Under the pieces are notes generated by a model that saw only the letters and a list, made by a program, of their open reading frames with translations, made no database searches and was not told where the DNA came from. Below, piece by piece: positions 34,560 through 45,609 of a stretch of DNA of 64,000 nucleotides (positions within the stretch are counted from its first letter, which is position 1; each line of letters opens with the position of its first letter). The position numbers were made by a program, and so were the translations under genes. Source of the DNA: Delphinus delphis (Eukaryota; Chordata; Mammalia; Artiodactyla; Delphinidae); NCBI RefSeq assembly GCF_949987515.2, contig NC_082693.1, positions 14,690,994 through 14,754,993 on the forward strand, in the 5' to 3' direction.

Positions 34560-34840
34560 GCTGAGAGTAGAATTTCTGAGTAAAAAATATGTGCATTTTT
34601 CAAATTGACCAGATATTACCAAATTACTTACCAAGTTGTGCTGATTACACTCCCATTGTCATTGTTTAGAAATGTTTGTTTCTCCACAAAAATACAAAAG
34701 CTTGATGTTAGCAAATATTTTCATTTTTCCATTCTAATAAGTGTAAAATAGTACCTTATTATTGTTTGATTTTGCACTTTCCCAAATATTACAAATGATA
34801 TAATTAAACATGTATTTATATGATTTATTTACAGCAAGAC
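34560..34840 (-). mobile_element. Ancient LINE-1 fragment (first of two adjacent)
   Basis: Antisense blocks 'AGATATTACCAAATTACTTACCAAG', 'ACACTCCCATTGTC', 'GATGTTAGCAAATATTTTCATTTTTCCATTCTAATAAGTG' and 'TTGTTTGATTTTGCACTTTCCC' match the ORF2 C-terminal end of an old L1. Confidence 0.6.
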
Positions 34841-34849
34841 TATGTTTAG

Positions 34850-35560
34850 CTTTGTAAGTAACTGCCAAACTGTCTTCCAATGTGGCTGTACCATTTTACA
34901 TTACTACTGGCAATGGATGAGAATTCCTATGGCCCTGCATTCTTGCCAACAGTGGGTATTTTTCAGGTTTGGTGGGTTTTTTTTGTTGTTCTGTTTGTTT
35001 TTTGAATTTTGGCTATTCTAATAAGTGTGTAGTATTGTGGTATCTTGATGTTGTTTTAACTTGCAATTCTTTAATGACATATAAACATATTTTCATATGC
35101 TTACAAGCCATCTGTGTATCTTTGAAGAGGTGTCTTTTCAGATTCTTGACCATTTTTTAATTGGGTTGTTTGTTTTGTTATTGTGGAGTTTTAACAGTAC
35201 TTTGTATATTTTGAATACCAATACATTAACAGCACAATACATTAATGTGTTTGCAAATATTTTCTACCAGTCTGTGTCTTGTTTTTTCATTCTCTTAGCA
35301 GTGTCCTTCAGAGAGCAGAAGTTTTTAATTTTAATTTTTTTAACTTGTCAATTTTTTCTTCTGTGGCTAGTGCTTCTGGTGTTGTATCTAAAAAATCATC
35401 ACCAAAGTCAAGGCCACTTAGATTTTTTTCTACATCATCTTCTAGAAGTTTTATGGTTTTGCATTTTACATTTAGGTCTACAATCCATTTTGAATTAATT
35501 TTTGTGAAGGTGTAAAATCTGTGACTAGCTTCATTTGTTTGCATTTTGCATTCCCACCTT
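34850..35560 (-). mobile_element. Ancient LINE-1 ORF2 3' fragment (second of two adjacent)
   Basis: It restarts at the same L1 position as the fragment just upstream ('AAACTGTCTTCCAATGTGGCTGTACC') and continues through 'TCTTTGAAGAGGTGTCTTTTCAG', 'TTGCAAATATTTTCTACCAGTCTG', 'CATTTAGGTCTACAATCC'. A minus-strand opening at 35308-35565 with 'SKWIVDLNVKCKTIKLLEDD' is the matching ORF2 piece. Confidence 0.8.
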
Positions 35561-35569
35561 TGCAATATA

Positions 35570-35814
35570 TAGTTTTAATGGTTTATATAGAAAAGACATT
35601 ATCAGTTCTTTGAAGCTTTTGTAAATTTAACCTGTAAAGTTGCCTGGTTCTGTTGCCTTTGAGGTTAAGTAGTTTATCTTGATTAATAATTAAAATTTTT
35701 CGTGCTTAGGGGACTTTAAATCTCTATTTTCTTGAAATAATTTTGGTTATTAATTTTAGTAAAAGATACATTTCATTGCATAGAATTTTTCAAATTTATT
35801 GACATGAACTTTTT

Positions 35815-35863
<49 letters not shown>

Positions 35864-36140
35864 CACACTTGATCTCTATCATATCTTTTGTAAAGAATCA
35901 GCTTTGTCTTTGGTCATCATTTTATGTATGTTGTGTATTTCACTATTTTATATATTATTAATTTCTGTCATCTTTATCATGTTCATGCTTGTGTTTTCTT
36001 TAGGCTACAGTCTTGTCCTTTTACGTTTCCTGCATTAGATTCTTAGGTCATGAAACTGCAGTTTTTCTTGATTTAAAACACAATTGAAATTATGGCAGGA
36101 AATGTTCCAAAATATTGCCATGCCTTTAATACATTCATCC
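35570..36140 (-). mobile_element. Ancient LINE-1 debris around an (AT)n tract
   Basis: 'AACCTGTAAAGTTGCCTGGTTCTG' and 'AAGAATCAGCTTTGTCTTTGG' resemble the antisense RT region of an old L1. An (AT)n tract at 35820-35866 interrupts it. The assignment is approximate. Confidence 0.45.
35820..35866. repeat. (AT)n microsatellite
   Basis: About 23 AT units with a single AC interruption. Confidence 0.95.
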
Positions 36141-36231
36141 ATTCAGTTTTATTTTGTAATGTCCATTGATTTTTTTTTCCCTCAAAGGCATGGTATTTTT
36201 TTTCAAGGAATTTAAAATTTTACAACATATG

Positions 36232-36449
36232 CAGTTGACCCTTGAACAATGTTGGGGTAGGGATACCAACCCCCCACACAGTTGAAAACTGCATATAACT
36301 TTATAGTTGGCTCTCTGTACCTGTGGTTCTGCATCCGTGGATTCAAGCAACCATGGATCGTGTAGTACTACAGTATGTACTGGATATAATTAAACTGGAT
36401 ATAAAATGGACCAGTGCAGTTCAAACCCATGTTGTTCAAGGGTCAACTG
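36232..36449. mobile_element. Tigger-type (MER2-like) non-autonomous DNA transposon
   Basis: A 218-bp element with near-perfect terminal inverted repeats: CAGTTGACCCTTGAACAA at the left and TTGTTCAAGGGTCAACTG at the right. The right flank is TA and the left flank is TG, a one-step decay of the TA target duplication used by Tc1/mariner elements. The interior 'ACCCCCCACACAGTTGAAAA' matches the same family. There is no transposase. Confidence 0.88.
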
Positions 36450-36589
36450 TAGGGATTTTTTTTTACTATATTCATTATTCTTGCATGTCTCACTTAACTG
36501 CATTATGTCAAAAAATGAGGTCTCTGTAATATTTATTTTTAAATTTCTAGAGATATAATGCTGAAAATGTGCATATTCTTTTTTGTAAA

Positions 36590-37060
36590 TATATTTTTAT
36601 GTAAAAATAAATGTATTTTTCATTAAAAATAAATGTATATTAGGCTTTAGGGATTAATATATTTCTACTAGATGAGTCTGTCTTAAAACTTTATTCATAA
36701 CTATTTTTATTAGAAATATATTGAAATCTCTCCAATGACCCTGGATTTAAGAATTTCTCTATTATTTTTTTAGTTTTGTGTTATAAATGTCAAAGCCAAG
36801 TTATTAGGTGCAAGCAAATTCAATAGGACTATATCTTCTTTGTATATTCATTGATTACTAAATTGTATTTTCTTTATCATCTTATTTGTCTGATAGAAAT
36901 ACTGCACATCAGGTATTTTTTGGCTAATATTTTTCTGTTTACCCTCTCCTTCAACTTGGATTCATTTTCTTCATGCTCAATTAACATCTTTACTAGTTCT
37001 TTCTGTGCCAGTCTAAGAGGAGAAAACTTGCCTACTATTTTATGACTCACAAATGCCTTT
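36590..37060 (-). mobile_element. Ancient LINE-1 endonuclease-region debris
   Basis: Antisense blocks 'TTGAAATCTCTCCAATGACC', 'AGCCAAGTTATTAGGTGCAAGC' and 'TTCTGTCTAATGG' match the antisense of the old L1 ORF2 endonuclease segment, strongly decayed. The edges are uncertain. Confidence 0.45.
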
Positions 37061-37495
37061 ATTTTTCTGTCTAATGGATGACAGTTTAGCTATCATAAAA
37101 TACTAAGTTGTCTAAGTTTCTTAGAACTTAGACAATGTCTTGGTAAAGTATTCTTGTATTTATTGTTGTTAATGAGACAAAATATTTAATCAAGTAGTCA
37201 TACTTTTGCAGAAAATGTCATTTCTCTTTGACATATTTTAAAATTTTCATTTCACCTTTAGTATTTTACAATTTCACTCTGATTTGCTGAGTATGACTTT
37301 ACTTTAGTTTAATTGGCTTAGTACACAGAGCATACATTTGATTTGGGGACTCATAACTTCCTTCAATTGTGGAAGATTCTAAGTTGTATATTTCTTTTTC
37401 TCATTTTCTTCTTCTGCAATACCTTGTGTTTAGTGTACTAAATATTCACAACATTCACAATATTCTGTGGAAGGGTTATTTATCTCTACCACATT
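37061..37495. other. Stretch with no recognised feature
   Basis: AT-rich. It may contain more ancient L1 but nothing could be placed. Confidence 0.45.
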
Positions 37496-37499
37496 ATAG

Positions 37500-37630
37500 T
37501 CAGGCTTGCCCATGGGACTTGCTTTGGCCAACAACATTGAAGTGGGAGTGTGGCATGTGCCACATTCTAAGCAGATGCATTAAGAGCAATGACATGGTTG
37601 CATCGTGCTTTCATGGACATGTTCTGTGAA
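37500..37630 (+). mobile_element. Ancient LTR-like remnant
   Basis: 'CCATGGGACTTGCTTTGGCCAACAAC' and 'CATTAAGAGCAATGACATGG' match the block order of the LTR-like family also seen at 5970 and 20505. The fragment is short and no coding sequence is present. Confidence 0.5.
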
Positions 37631-37639
37631 TGAGAACTC

Positions 37640-39385
37640 AACATTTGTTATTTTTAATGCATTTCAGTCATTTTTACTTAGGTATGTATTAACAGAATCT
37701 GCTTTATAAAAACCTATGGAAACAAACATCAAATTTCTCAGTCTACCCTCTTTTAAACCTTCTATTTATATTTTTGATTTTTTTTCCCCCTTCTGGGAGT
37801 ATTTCTCAATACTTACTAATCTAATGTTTCAGTGAAAGCTTCTCTAAGAAACTGATGGCTTATTTCAAGTCTTTAACTGAAAAGTATTTAATTGATCAGT
37901 TATTTTCAGAAGTGAGGCATGCCTAAGGAAACTATGAATGATGAAACACTCAGTGAGCAGTAATAGTGGGAAACGTAATTTGAGGCCTGAAAAAACAAAG
38001 GACGAGAATGGTTTTAGGAAACAGAAGGTGCTGATGTTGTAAAAGAAGGTAAGGTCTGTAGGAACTATAAGCACAGTCATAGAGAAATGCAGGCATTGCC
38101 AGAACTGTCATGAGGCTTAGAAAGAGGAGAGAAAAAAATTCCCACTTTGTCTATCCTAATAGCTTACATTCTACTGCCAGAGACTCCTTGTGTCTAGGCC
38201 CAAATAGAAGTTAAAATGGAAGAAGCCCAGATGATGCAGTCCACAGAATTCAGTCTGTAAGAACATAGAATATGGCACAAAATGGCAGGTTTGGGGAAAG
38301 AGGAAAAGGATGAATAATCAAAACACTTTTTAAACCACAAATTTCTCTGTTTCCCTAAGTTCAGTAAAGAAGTTATCTCATCTATGGGCATCTTCATTTC
38401 ATTTTATTTTTTATTGGATGACATTTTAGGTTGCAAGGAACAGAAGCTGAGTCTGCATAATTAGACTATTATTAAAAGAATGAGTAGACTTTAAATCTGG
38501 CTGTTAGAGAATAGCTTGTGTAAAAATAACCCATCTGCCAAAACAACTCTAAAAACAATAAAACACCTATTTGAATGCTTTGTAGATCAGTCAACACAGT
38601 CAGAACTCTAGGGCCTGTAATCCTCGAGAGAAGGGAAATGTGCGGATATAAGCTCCGTGTTCACCTTTGTTTCTAACTTGAGGGCATTTGCCAATTGTCA
38701 GTGAAGGACAATACAGCATGAACAGAAAGTCCCAATCCCACTGAGCTAAGGAAGCAGAGATACGAAATCTAGGATTTCCAGAGAGATGAAAATGAAGGTG
38801 AGGAAACTGCTGAAAAGTAAACCCAAAAATTTGCATGAAATTTTATTTAGAAAAGTTTGGATGTCAAAGCTGCTCAGGGGAAGGACATGTCTCAAAAACT
38901 AAACAGACACACACACACACACACAAATACCAGAAAGCAGCAGCTGAAATGCTAAAGAGCTGAGCAGAAGTTTTCTGAAGATTTACAGTTCTGGGAAAAC
39001 AGAAGTTGAAGTTCAAGAGACTCTGGTAAAGACCTCAGGCTTTCAGCAGAGATTCTTAAAGGTTTATGTTCCCTTCCTATGATATAGTAAGAAGTATCCA
39101 ATATCACTTATGCAGTGACTTTGTCAAAAATATTTGAACTAAATCAAGTCATAAACATACTTATTAATATGACAGGACAAAAGGCTTGGAATCTTCAATG
39201 AATCAGATATGAAGAATGGCAGGAAACCTAGAATTTTTACAGATGAGAGAAATTGAAGGGACATAACCAATGATAATTCATCAATCTTGACAGAATCCTC
39301 AGCAGGGTAAAACAAACCCTTATCAGACATTTTTGCTACAACTGAGGAAAATTTGCATGCTGCATCATGATTTTGAATTAATGCT
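37640..39385. other. Stretch with one unnamed repeat block, otherwise unassigned
   Basis: A block at 38431-38454 matches 41861-41884 at 21 of 24 positions, so at least part of this stretch is an old interspersed repeat. A (CA)n tract lies at 38904-38925. The remainder resembles neither L1, MIR nor L2 clearly enough to call. Confidence 0.45.
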
Positions 39386-39389
39386 AATT

Positions 39390-39645
39390 TTCTTAAGTGT
39401 AATATTATTGTGGTTGGGTAGCAAAATGTCCTTGTCTTGGATGATTCATGCTGAAGTAGAAGTGAAATGTCTTGATGTTTGCAGCATCCATTTGGACAGA
39501 GAAAGGGGGAAATGGAGCAGATGGATAGGATTTTAGTAATTGGTCAATGTTGGTGATGATACCACAGGTTTAAATTTTACTCTTCATTCAACTTTTCTGA
39601 CCTTTTGAAAATTTTCAAAATAAAGGACAACTTTTAAAATTTTCG
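39390..39645 (+). mobile_element. Ancient repeat 3' end (old L1-type suspected)
   Basis: 'TATTATTGTGGTTGGGTAGCAAAATGTCCTTGTCTTGG', 'CATGCTGAAGTAGAAGTGAAATGTCTTGATGTTTGCAGC' and 'GAAAATTTTCAAAATAAAGG' follow the order of a common old mammalian repeat tail. I recall it as a 3' end of an old LINE, but the name is uncertain. Confidence 0.4.
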
Positions 39646-40515
39646 AAGTCTGCCTCTAAGTTAAAGCATGTTTTATTTTTGAAAGCTGATTTCTCACTTA
39701 AGTGAATTTGACACAGGTCCAAACTAATTATCAAAGCCTGAACCTTTTGAAGGGTACCATTAATTGAAATTCAGAGCTGAGATACTAACTATTCAGAGTG
39801 AAGTGTCTATCTTATGAGCAACTTGCTTTTTTCACAAAGTCTGACCCATATTATTTTGAGTGTTTTTCTTTTTTGATTGAAAACACCAAGGTTTTATTTA
39901 ATTGTATAAATTATGCCCTTGGCTTTAGAAACTCTAACAAAATAGATGCAAAAAATTAATTACAATATTGTCAGAATCAACGATTAAACAGGATACAAGC
40001 ATCATAAAATTAGCATTTTCATCTAATCATTCTAGTGTCATCTGCTAATTTCAAATAGACCCTATAAACAGACATTATTTTTCAAAGCATCCTTACACAA
40101 ACCCTTAATTCATATTGAACCTTTGGAGTGACAACACTTGGAGTCAGTCAAAGTTCTGAAAGAAACGATCCTTACTTTTCAAAAAGAAATTAGGAGAATC
40201 ATGGTTTATTTACTTTCAATCCATATTCACAAAGAAGGTGAATACTATGCAAAACAGATGTTATGTGCTTTAGTTCTTATGACTGGGAATGCTTCCAAAG
40301 ACTAACAACTCAAATTGCTCACTATAGGACTCCATTAGTGAAATCTTGTTAGAATGTATTTCTTTTCTTTCTTCTCATTCCATTCTCACAAGCATTAAAT
40401 AAAATGTTTTTGTTATACTAAGAAATGTGTTCAGTTTTCCACCTTTTGTGATGGTGTAGGTTGAATTTCCCTGACAATCTCTCAAATATTCCTTTCCCTA
40501 ATACGCAGCTTACAA
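39646..40515. other. Stretch with no recognised feature
   Basis: AT-rich. No gene or repeat was assigned. Confidence 0.5.
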
Positions 40516-40517
40516 AA

Positions 40518-40600
40518 AGAGTTTCATCACTTCTTTGTATCCACAATGTCTAGCATTTTAGTGGGTGCTTAATAAACATGAGTTATTAAAAATGAATTCT
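40518..40600 (+). mobile_element. LINE L2 3' terminus
   Basis: 'TTTGTATCCACAATGTCTAGCATTTTAGTGGGTGCTTAATAAACATGAG' is the sense L2 tail pattern. Confidence 0.6.
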
Positions 40601-40689
40601 GTACTTGAAATACTTTTCTTAATATATTGTACCTCTTTTAACCTCCATATGGGCAAAATTTCTCTTGATTGGTTCATGATTCTTTCAAT

Positions 40690-40850
40690 CTCTCCTTCAA
40701 CAAATATGTATTGAAAATCTGCTACATGTTAGATCCTATGTTAGCATCTGGATTTACAAAAATCATAAAGGCATGTTATCTGCACTTTAGGGGATCTTAA
40801 ATCTATGGGGGAGAAAAACATGAAAATACAATCTTGTAATAGCAATAAAG
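40690..40850 (-). mobile_element. LINE L2 3'-end fragment, antisense
   Basis: Antisense L2 order: 'TTCAACAAATATGTATTGAAAATCTGC', 'TAGATCCTATGTTAGCATCTGG', 'GGGGATCTTAAATCTATGGGGG'. Confidence 0.6.
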
Positions 40851-42060
40851 AAATTATCTACAAAGTCACAAGACCAAAATGATAAGTGATAATATGTTTG
40901 TCCTCATTCCATATGGTTGATTCCTCTTCTTTCGTATAAGAGAAATATATACTAAGGAAAGAGCAGACAGACCCTTAAAATATACAGCTCTTAATTATTA
41001 GAGATCAATCAATGTTTGTTACTCAAGATAAATAGTAGAGCTAGAGATAGTTGACGAGAAAATAAGAATCCAGAAAAAAAGATTATTGCAATCCATCATT
41101 TAATAATCTACACTTATCTCAATCTTAGTTAATTTGTTCCCGTTTTTGTCACAGTCTATTAATAGAAATTTCTGTTGAAAATTGTGTTGGAAACTACTAG
41201 GTTCCTTTAATCCTTGCATTTTCTTGAAAAGTAGATATTTTTTCTATTTATTTAACCCTGCCAATATTACTGTACCAGTGAGGTCAGGTGTAAAGCAGAG
41301 ATCTCTGATCATAAAAGTTGTTTAGGACCTGTGAAAACATCAAGTATTCTCATCATAAAGACATACCTCTAGTAGAATAAATAATTGTGAATGTAATATT
41401 TACATGAACTGGATACTCAGAAGAGTACATTTAAAAGCTTGGATTAAAAGGAAATTCTTTGGGCTGAAATATTGGGTTATAGGAGAGAGCTCTGCTATCA
41501 CAAAACTTTAAGAATTTGAAGAAAGAAAATCGATCATGATTATTAAAGATTCTATGGGAAGGCAGGTGTTCAACTTCTGTCATTGCCTCTAGAATTTTTT
41601 TTCTTGTCTCAGAGAATGAAGTATCCATAACTCATCTGAGGACAATCTTCACCTGTGTTTGGAATTCCATCACCACCTGCCACCTCAGGGACCTTAATTC
41701 TAGTAGTTTAAAAGTCAAATACTGATCACGGCGAAATCTACTCTCATGATCAGGATTTTTTCAAGAACTAAGACCCATGAATCCATACTTCCTATTTGAC
41801 AATTCTAATTGTATATCCTACAGTCACCTAAATTTAAATTATTTGAGTAAGAATCAGTAGTTGCAAGCCACAGAAGCTGACTCTAGGTATTTAAAATGTC
41901 CAATAAATTTTTTGAGAGGGCCAAAGAATCTGGATTGAGACTAAACACCCAGAAATAGTTACCAAAACAGTGGTGTAGAATGATTCCTCTGCCAACACAG
42001 CTGAGCACTAAACACCAGCCAGTTTTTTTTGCACTGGGCGATTGACCTTGCAAGTTTACC
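40851..42060. other. Stretch with one unnamed repeat block, otherwise unassigned
   Basis: Bases 41861-41884 match the block at 38431-38454. Nothing else could be assigned. The small minus-strand opening at 41431-41628 has no motif. Confidence 0.45.
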
Positions 42061-42067
42061 CTATATG

Positions 42068-42124
42068 ATGACTACTACTATTACTACTACTATTACTGCT
42101 GCTGTTAGTGTTGCTGCTACTACC
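42068..42124. repeat. Imperfect trinucleotide (ACT/GCT)n repeat
   Basis: A run of ACT, ATT and GCT triplets with point interruptions, followed at 42140-42165 by a GA-rich tract. The overlapping ORFs at 42130-42508 arise next to this low-complexity sequence and are not called. Confidence 0.85.
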
Positions 42125-42539
42125 AGCACTTGAGAGAGGGAAGAGAGACAGGCAGAGAGAGAGAGATCAACCCCACCACTAACCAGCTTGTGTCACCAGT
42201 TTTAGAATCAAAGTCCATTGCAAGAAATCGTTGGAGCCAAGATCACATGTCTGCATCCTGGTTCCTTGAAGCTGGGAAAGTGTCTATTCCAATATCCAAA
42301 GCTGAATTCATTATCTTTTCTCCTATTTTCACCCTATATTTTATTTTTTTACATGCCGTCACCTCCCAGTCACTCACTTAAGCTACAAACTTGGAACCCA
42401 TCTTTGAATCCTTACTCCCCCGTTTCCCGTCATTCCTGGTTGTATATGTCAATCTTCTTAATATCTGTTAAATCTATCTTCTTTTCTACATCACCACTGT
42501 TGTCTTAATTCAGGTCCTCATAATTTCTTATTTGGATTA

Positions 42540-42790
42540 TTGCAAAAACTTATTAGCTTGTCTCTCTGTTTAGTTATCCTCAACAATCACTTCTCCACAT
42601 GATCAGAATTCTCTTTCTAAAATGAAAATCTTTTCAAGTCTCTCACATGTTCCAAACCTTTAGTTTCTCTACTAGCCTTCAAGACAGAGACTGAAGTAAC
42701 TAGGATGTCTATATTCAAAGCCATTGCTATCTGGCTCCTACTTGTCTCTTCAACCCTGTTACTAACCTAGTGCATCCAAACCACCACCAA
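42540..42790. repeat. Ancient interspersed repeat, same family as 29685 and 52080
   Basis: 'TTATTGCAAAAACTTATTAGCTTGTCTCTCTG', 'GAATTCTCTTTCTAAAATGAAAATC', 'CAAAGCCATTGCTATCTGGCTCC' follow a known old mammalian repeat order. The family name is uncertain. Confidence 0.45.
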
Positions 42791-43261
42791 CAACAATTTC
42801 AGTACCATTTTCATCATCATTACCATTACAGCCATACATTAGTTAAAAGCATATGGGAGTATATACAGTTTTATTACCATCATGGGAAAACTATAGCAAA
42901 ACAGTTTGAAGCTAGATTTAGATTTTTTTAAATGACAAAGTTAAAAATAATAATCACAATTAAATAATTCAGATAACTGTCTATGTCTTAATTCGTTTCT
43001 AGAAGCTTAGTGGCTGTAGAAGCCTTAAGCAATGAGCTGGAAAATCCAGAAAAAAAAAATTCTGATTTGCTTTGATAGGGGGTTAGGCTCAGTATATGTT
43101 TTCCATTTTATGTTTGTTTTACTTTTAAATAGAAATTATCAGTAAAATAATCTGGCATCCAATCTTGATGAATATAAACTTGAAACTTAAAGCTTCACTA
43201 ATAAATATGAGAAAATAGTACTGTGGATGGTTTTCTTATATAGAGAACAAATTAAAGGTTA

Positions 43262-43455
43262 GGGGTCAGAGACACAAAATTTGGAGTTCCAGATTTACTA
43301 TTTACCAATAATCTTAGAACATTAACTTTCTTGGAGCCTCAACTCTCAGAAAGTTACATAACAATGCCTGCCTCAAAGAATAAGATCATGAAAGCATGCC
43401 ATATAGTGTTAGACTAATACTGAGTAGAAGCTCAGTAATTGTTAGTTTCCCTATT
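43262..43455 (+). mobile_element. MIR SINE fragment
   Basis: Sense MIR order: 'AAATTTGGAGTTCCAGATTTAC', 'CTTGGAGCCTCAACTCTC', 'AATGCCTGCCTCAAAGAATAAGATC', 'GAGTAGAAGCTCAGTAATTGTTAG'. Confidence 0.7.
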
Positions 43456-43494
43456 TTCTATATGTGTCTAGGCATGAAAACTTAATGTGGATGT

Positions 43495-43660
43495 AATGAT
43501 AATAATAGTAATCAATATTATTGAACATTTCCCTTGTGCCATTAATCTAAGACCTTTAGATTTATGCGTATGATAAATATGATCTAATTTAATCATATTT
43601 ATGCGTATGATCTAATTTAATCCTCAATAACATTTCGAAGGTTGAATTAAGGAAAGGACT
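43495..43660 (-). mobile_element. MIR SINE fragment with internal tandem duplication
   Basis: Antisense MIR blocks 'ATTGAACATTTCCCTTGTGCC' and 'TTTAATCCTCAATAACATTTCG' surround an imperfect tandem duplication. TTTATGCGTATGAT occurs at 43561 and 43598, and ATGATCTAATTTAATC at 43579 and 43607. Confidence 0.6.
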
Positions 43661-44227
43661 AGTTACAAATGATCTTTTAAATATATTAGAAGTTTATGTT
43701 ATTTTCTTATATGTAGTCACAAAATTATAAACTAATTTTGGGAAACTAATTCTGTTCAGTAAAATCAATTTCCTGTTTGTATATAAATTCACCTCCAATT
43801 GTAATATGATAGACATACCTATACATTTTTAAGGTGTGGTTCTTGTTAAGTGACATGATGTTTCTCCCATTCAGAACATAGGCCAAGACAGACAAATCTC
43901 TTTGTAGTCTTATTTTGCAGGTAGGTAGATTTATTCTCATAGTCCTTTTCAATGAGGGAGGTCTGAAAGATCCTAGCTTTATGTAGTGGTCTCAGTTTCA
44001 AATTCACCCATCGTTCACAATTGAGGACTAAGACTCTTGATTACTTAAAGAGACCAACAACCTCAGGCTGAGAAGATTAAGAGGCTAGGGCTATAATTCT
44101 GCTTTCCAAGTTTTTTCTTTTCTTTTTCTCTATTGTCTATTGTTTTTCTTTTTTTCTTTTTTCTTTTGTCACATGTGTTACATGTTTTCCTTCACTGGTA
44201 TCTCCTAGCTTTTCATTTTTTTTATAG
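43661..44227. other. Stretch with no recognised gene; T/C-rich tract
   Basis: No gene was seen. A pyrimidine-rich tract of T with scattered C lies at 44108-44167. Confidence 0.55.
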
Positions 44228-44662
44228 TGTAATATTTTATTGAGGTATAATTGATATATAATGTTAGATTTGGGTACAACATATTGATTCAATATTTGTA
44301 TATATTAAACAATGATTATCACAATAAGTTTAGTTAATATCCATCACCATATACTGTAACAAAAATATTTTCTTGTGAGGAGAACTTTTAAGATTTACTC
44401 TTAGAAACTTCCAAATATTTGATATAATATTATTAACTATATTCATCATGCTATACATTACATTCCCACGTCTTATTTATTTTACAACTGAAAGTTTGTA
44501 CCTTATGACCCCCTTTATCCATTTTGTCCACCCTCCATCCCCTAGTAATCACCAATATGTTCTCTGTATCTGTGAGCTTATTTCACTTAGCATAATGACT
44601 TCAAGGTCCAAACAGGTTGTCACAAATGGCAACAGCAAGATTTTATTCTTTTCTTATGACTG

Positions 44663-44705
<43 letters not shown>

Positions 44706-45408
44706 AAAAATGTCTTCTTTATCTATCATTCATCAATGATTGATGGTCAATTAGATTGTTTTCATATCTTGGCTATTGTAAATAATGCTGTAATAAACAT
44801 GGCTGTGGTTTTATCTTTTTGAGTTAGTGTTTGGATAGATACCCAGAAGTGGAATTGCTGGATCATATTGTAATTCTATTTTTAATCATTTGAGAAACCT
44901 CCATACTGTTTTCCATAGTGACTGCACCAATTTATATTCCCATCAACAGGGCAGAAGGGTCCCCTTTTCTCCTCATCCTCTTGAACACTTGGTATTTCTT
45001 GTCCTTTTGATTATAGTCATTGTAACAAATGAAGGAGACATCTCATTGTAGTTTTGATTTGCATTTCCCTGAAGATTAGATATTGAGCATCTTTTCATGT
45101 ACCTGTAGGATATCTGTACATCTTCCTTGGAAAAACGCCTATTCAAATCTTCTGCCCATTTTACATCTAATTGTTAGGACTTTTTGCTATTGAGCTGTAT
45201 GACTTTTTTAATATATATTTTGAATATTAACCCCTTATCCAGCATATAGTTGGCGAATATTTTCATTTGGTGGGTTGATTTTAATTTTCTTGATGGTTTC
45301 CCCTGCTGTGAAGAACATTTTTAGTTTAACGTAGTCCCACTTGCTTAATTTTTTTGTTGTTGTTGCCTTTGTTTTGATGTCAGACCAAAAAATTATCACC
45401 AAGTATTC
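44228..45408 (-). mobile_element. Older LINE-1 3' end
   Basis: Antisense 3' end ('TTATTGAGGTATAATTGATATATAATG') reads back through 'ACCCAGAAGTGGAATTGCTGGATCATA' and 'TTGAATATTAACCCCTTATCC' to about 45408. It is more diverged than the copies at 46612 and 60173, with an (AT)n tract inside. No ORF2 piece is intact. Confidence 0.88.
44664..44704. repeat. (AT)n microsatellite inside L1
   Basis: About 17 AT units, then GTATATATA. It occupies the L1 position where other copies have 'TTCCATTGTATATGTGTGCC'. Confidence 0.95.
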
Positions 45409-45555
45409 GTGTAATATTTTGGTTTTTCATCTGCTATTGTGTATTCCACAATCAGACTGAAAAAAGACAGTAAAGGGGGTTTTATTTTATTAATTCACAT
45501 AAATCCTAATACTTTTTAATAATCAGTAATTTAGGCAAATAAATGTAATATAATA

Positions 45556-45605
45556 AGATAGCTCTTAGAGCTATCTAGTAACTAAGAGTTAGCTCTTAGA
45601 GCTAA
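45556..45605. repeat. Cluster of near-perfect palindromes
   Basis: Bases 45556-45576 form an inverted repeat with 10-bp arms around a single T. Bases 45589-45605 form another with 8-bp arms and the same core TAGCTCTTAGAGCTA (31-bp spacing). Between them CTAAGAG pairs with CTCTTAG of the second palindrome. It could fold as two hairpins or a cruciform. Confidence 0.85.
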
Positions 45606-45609
45606 ATAA

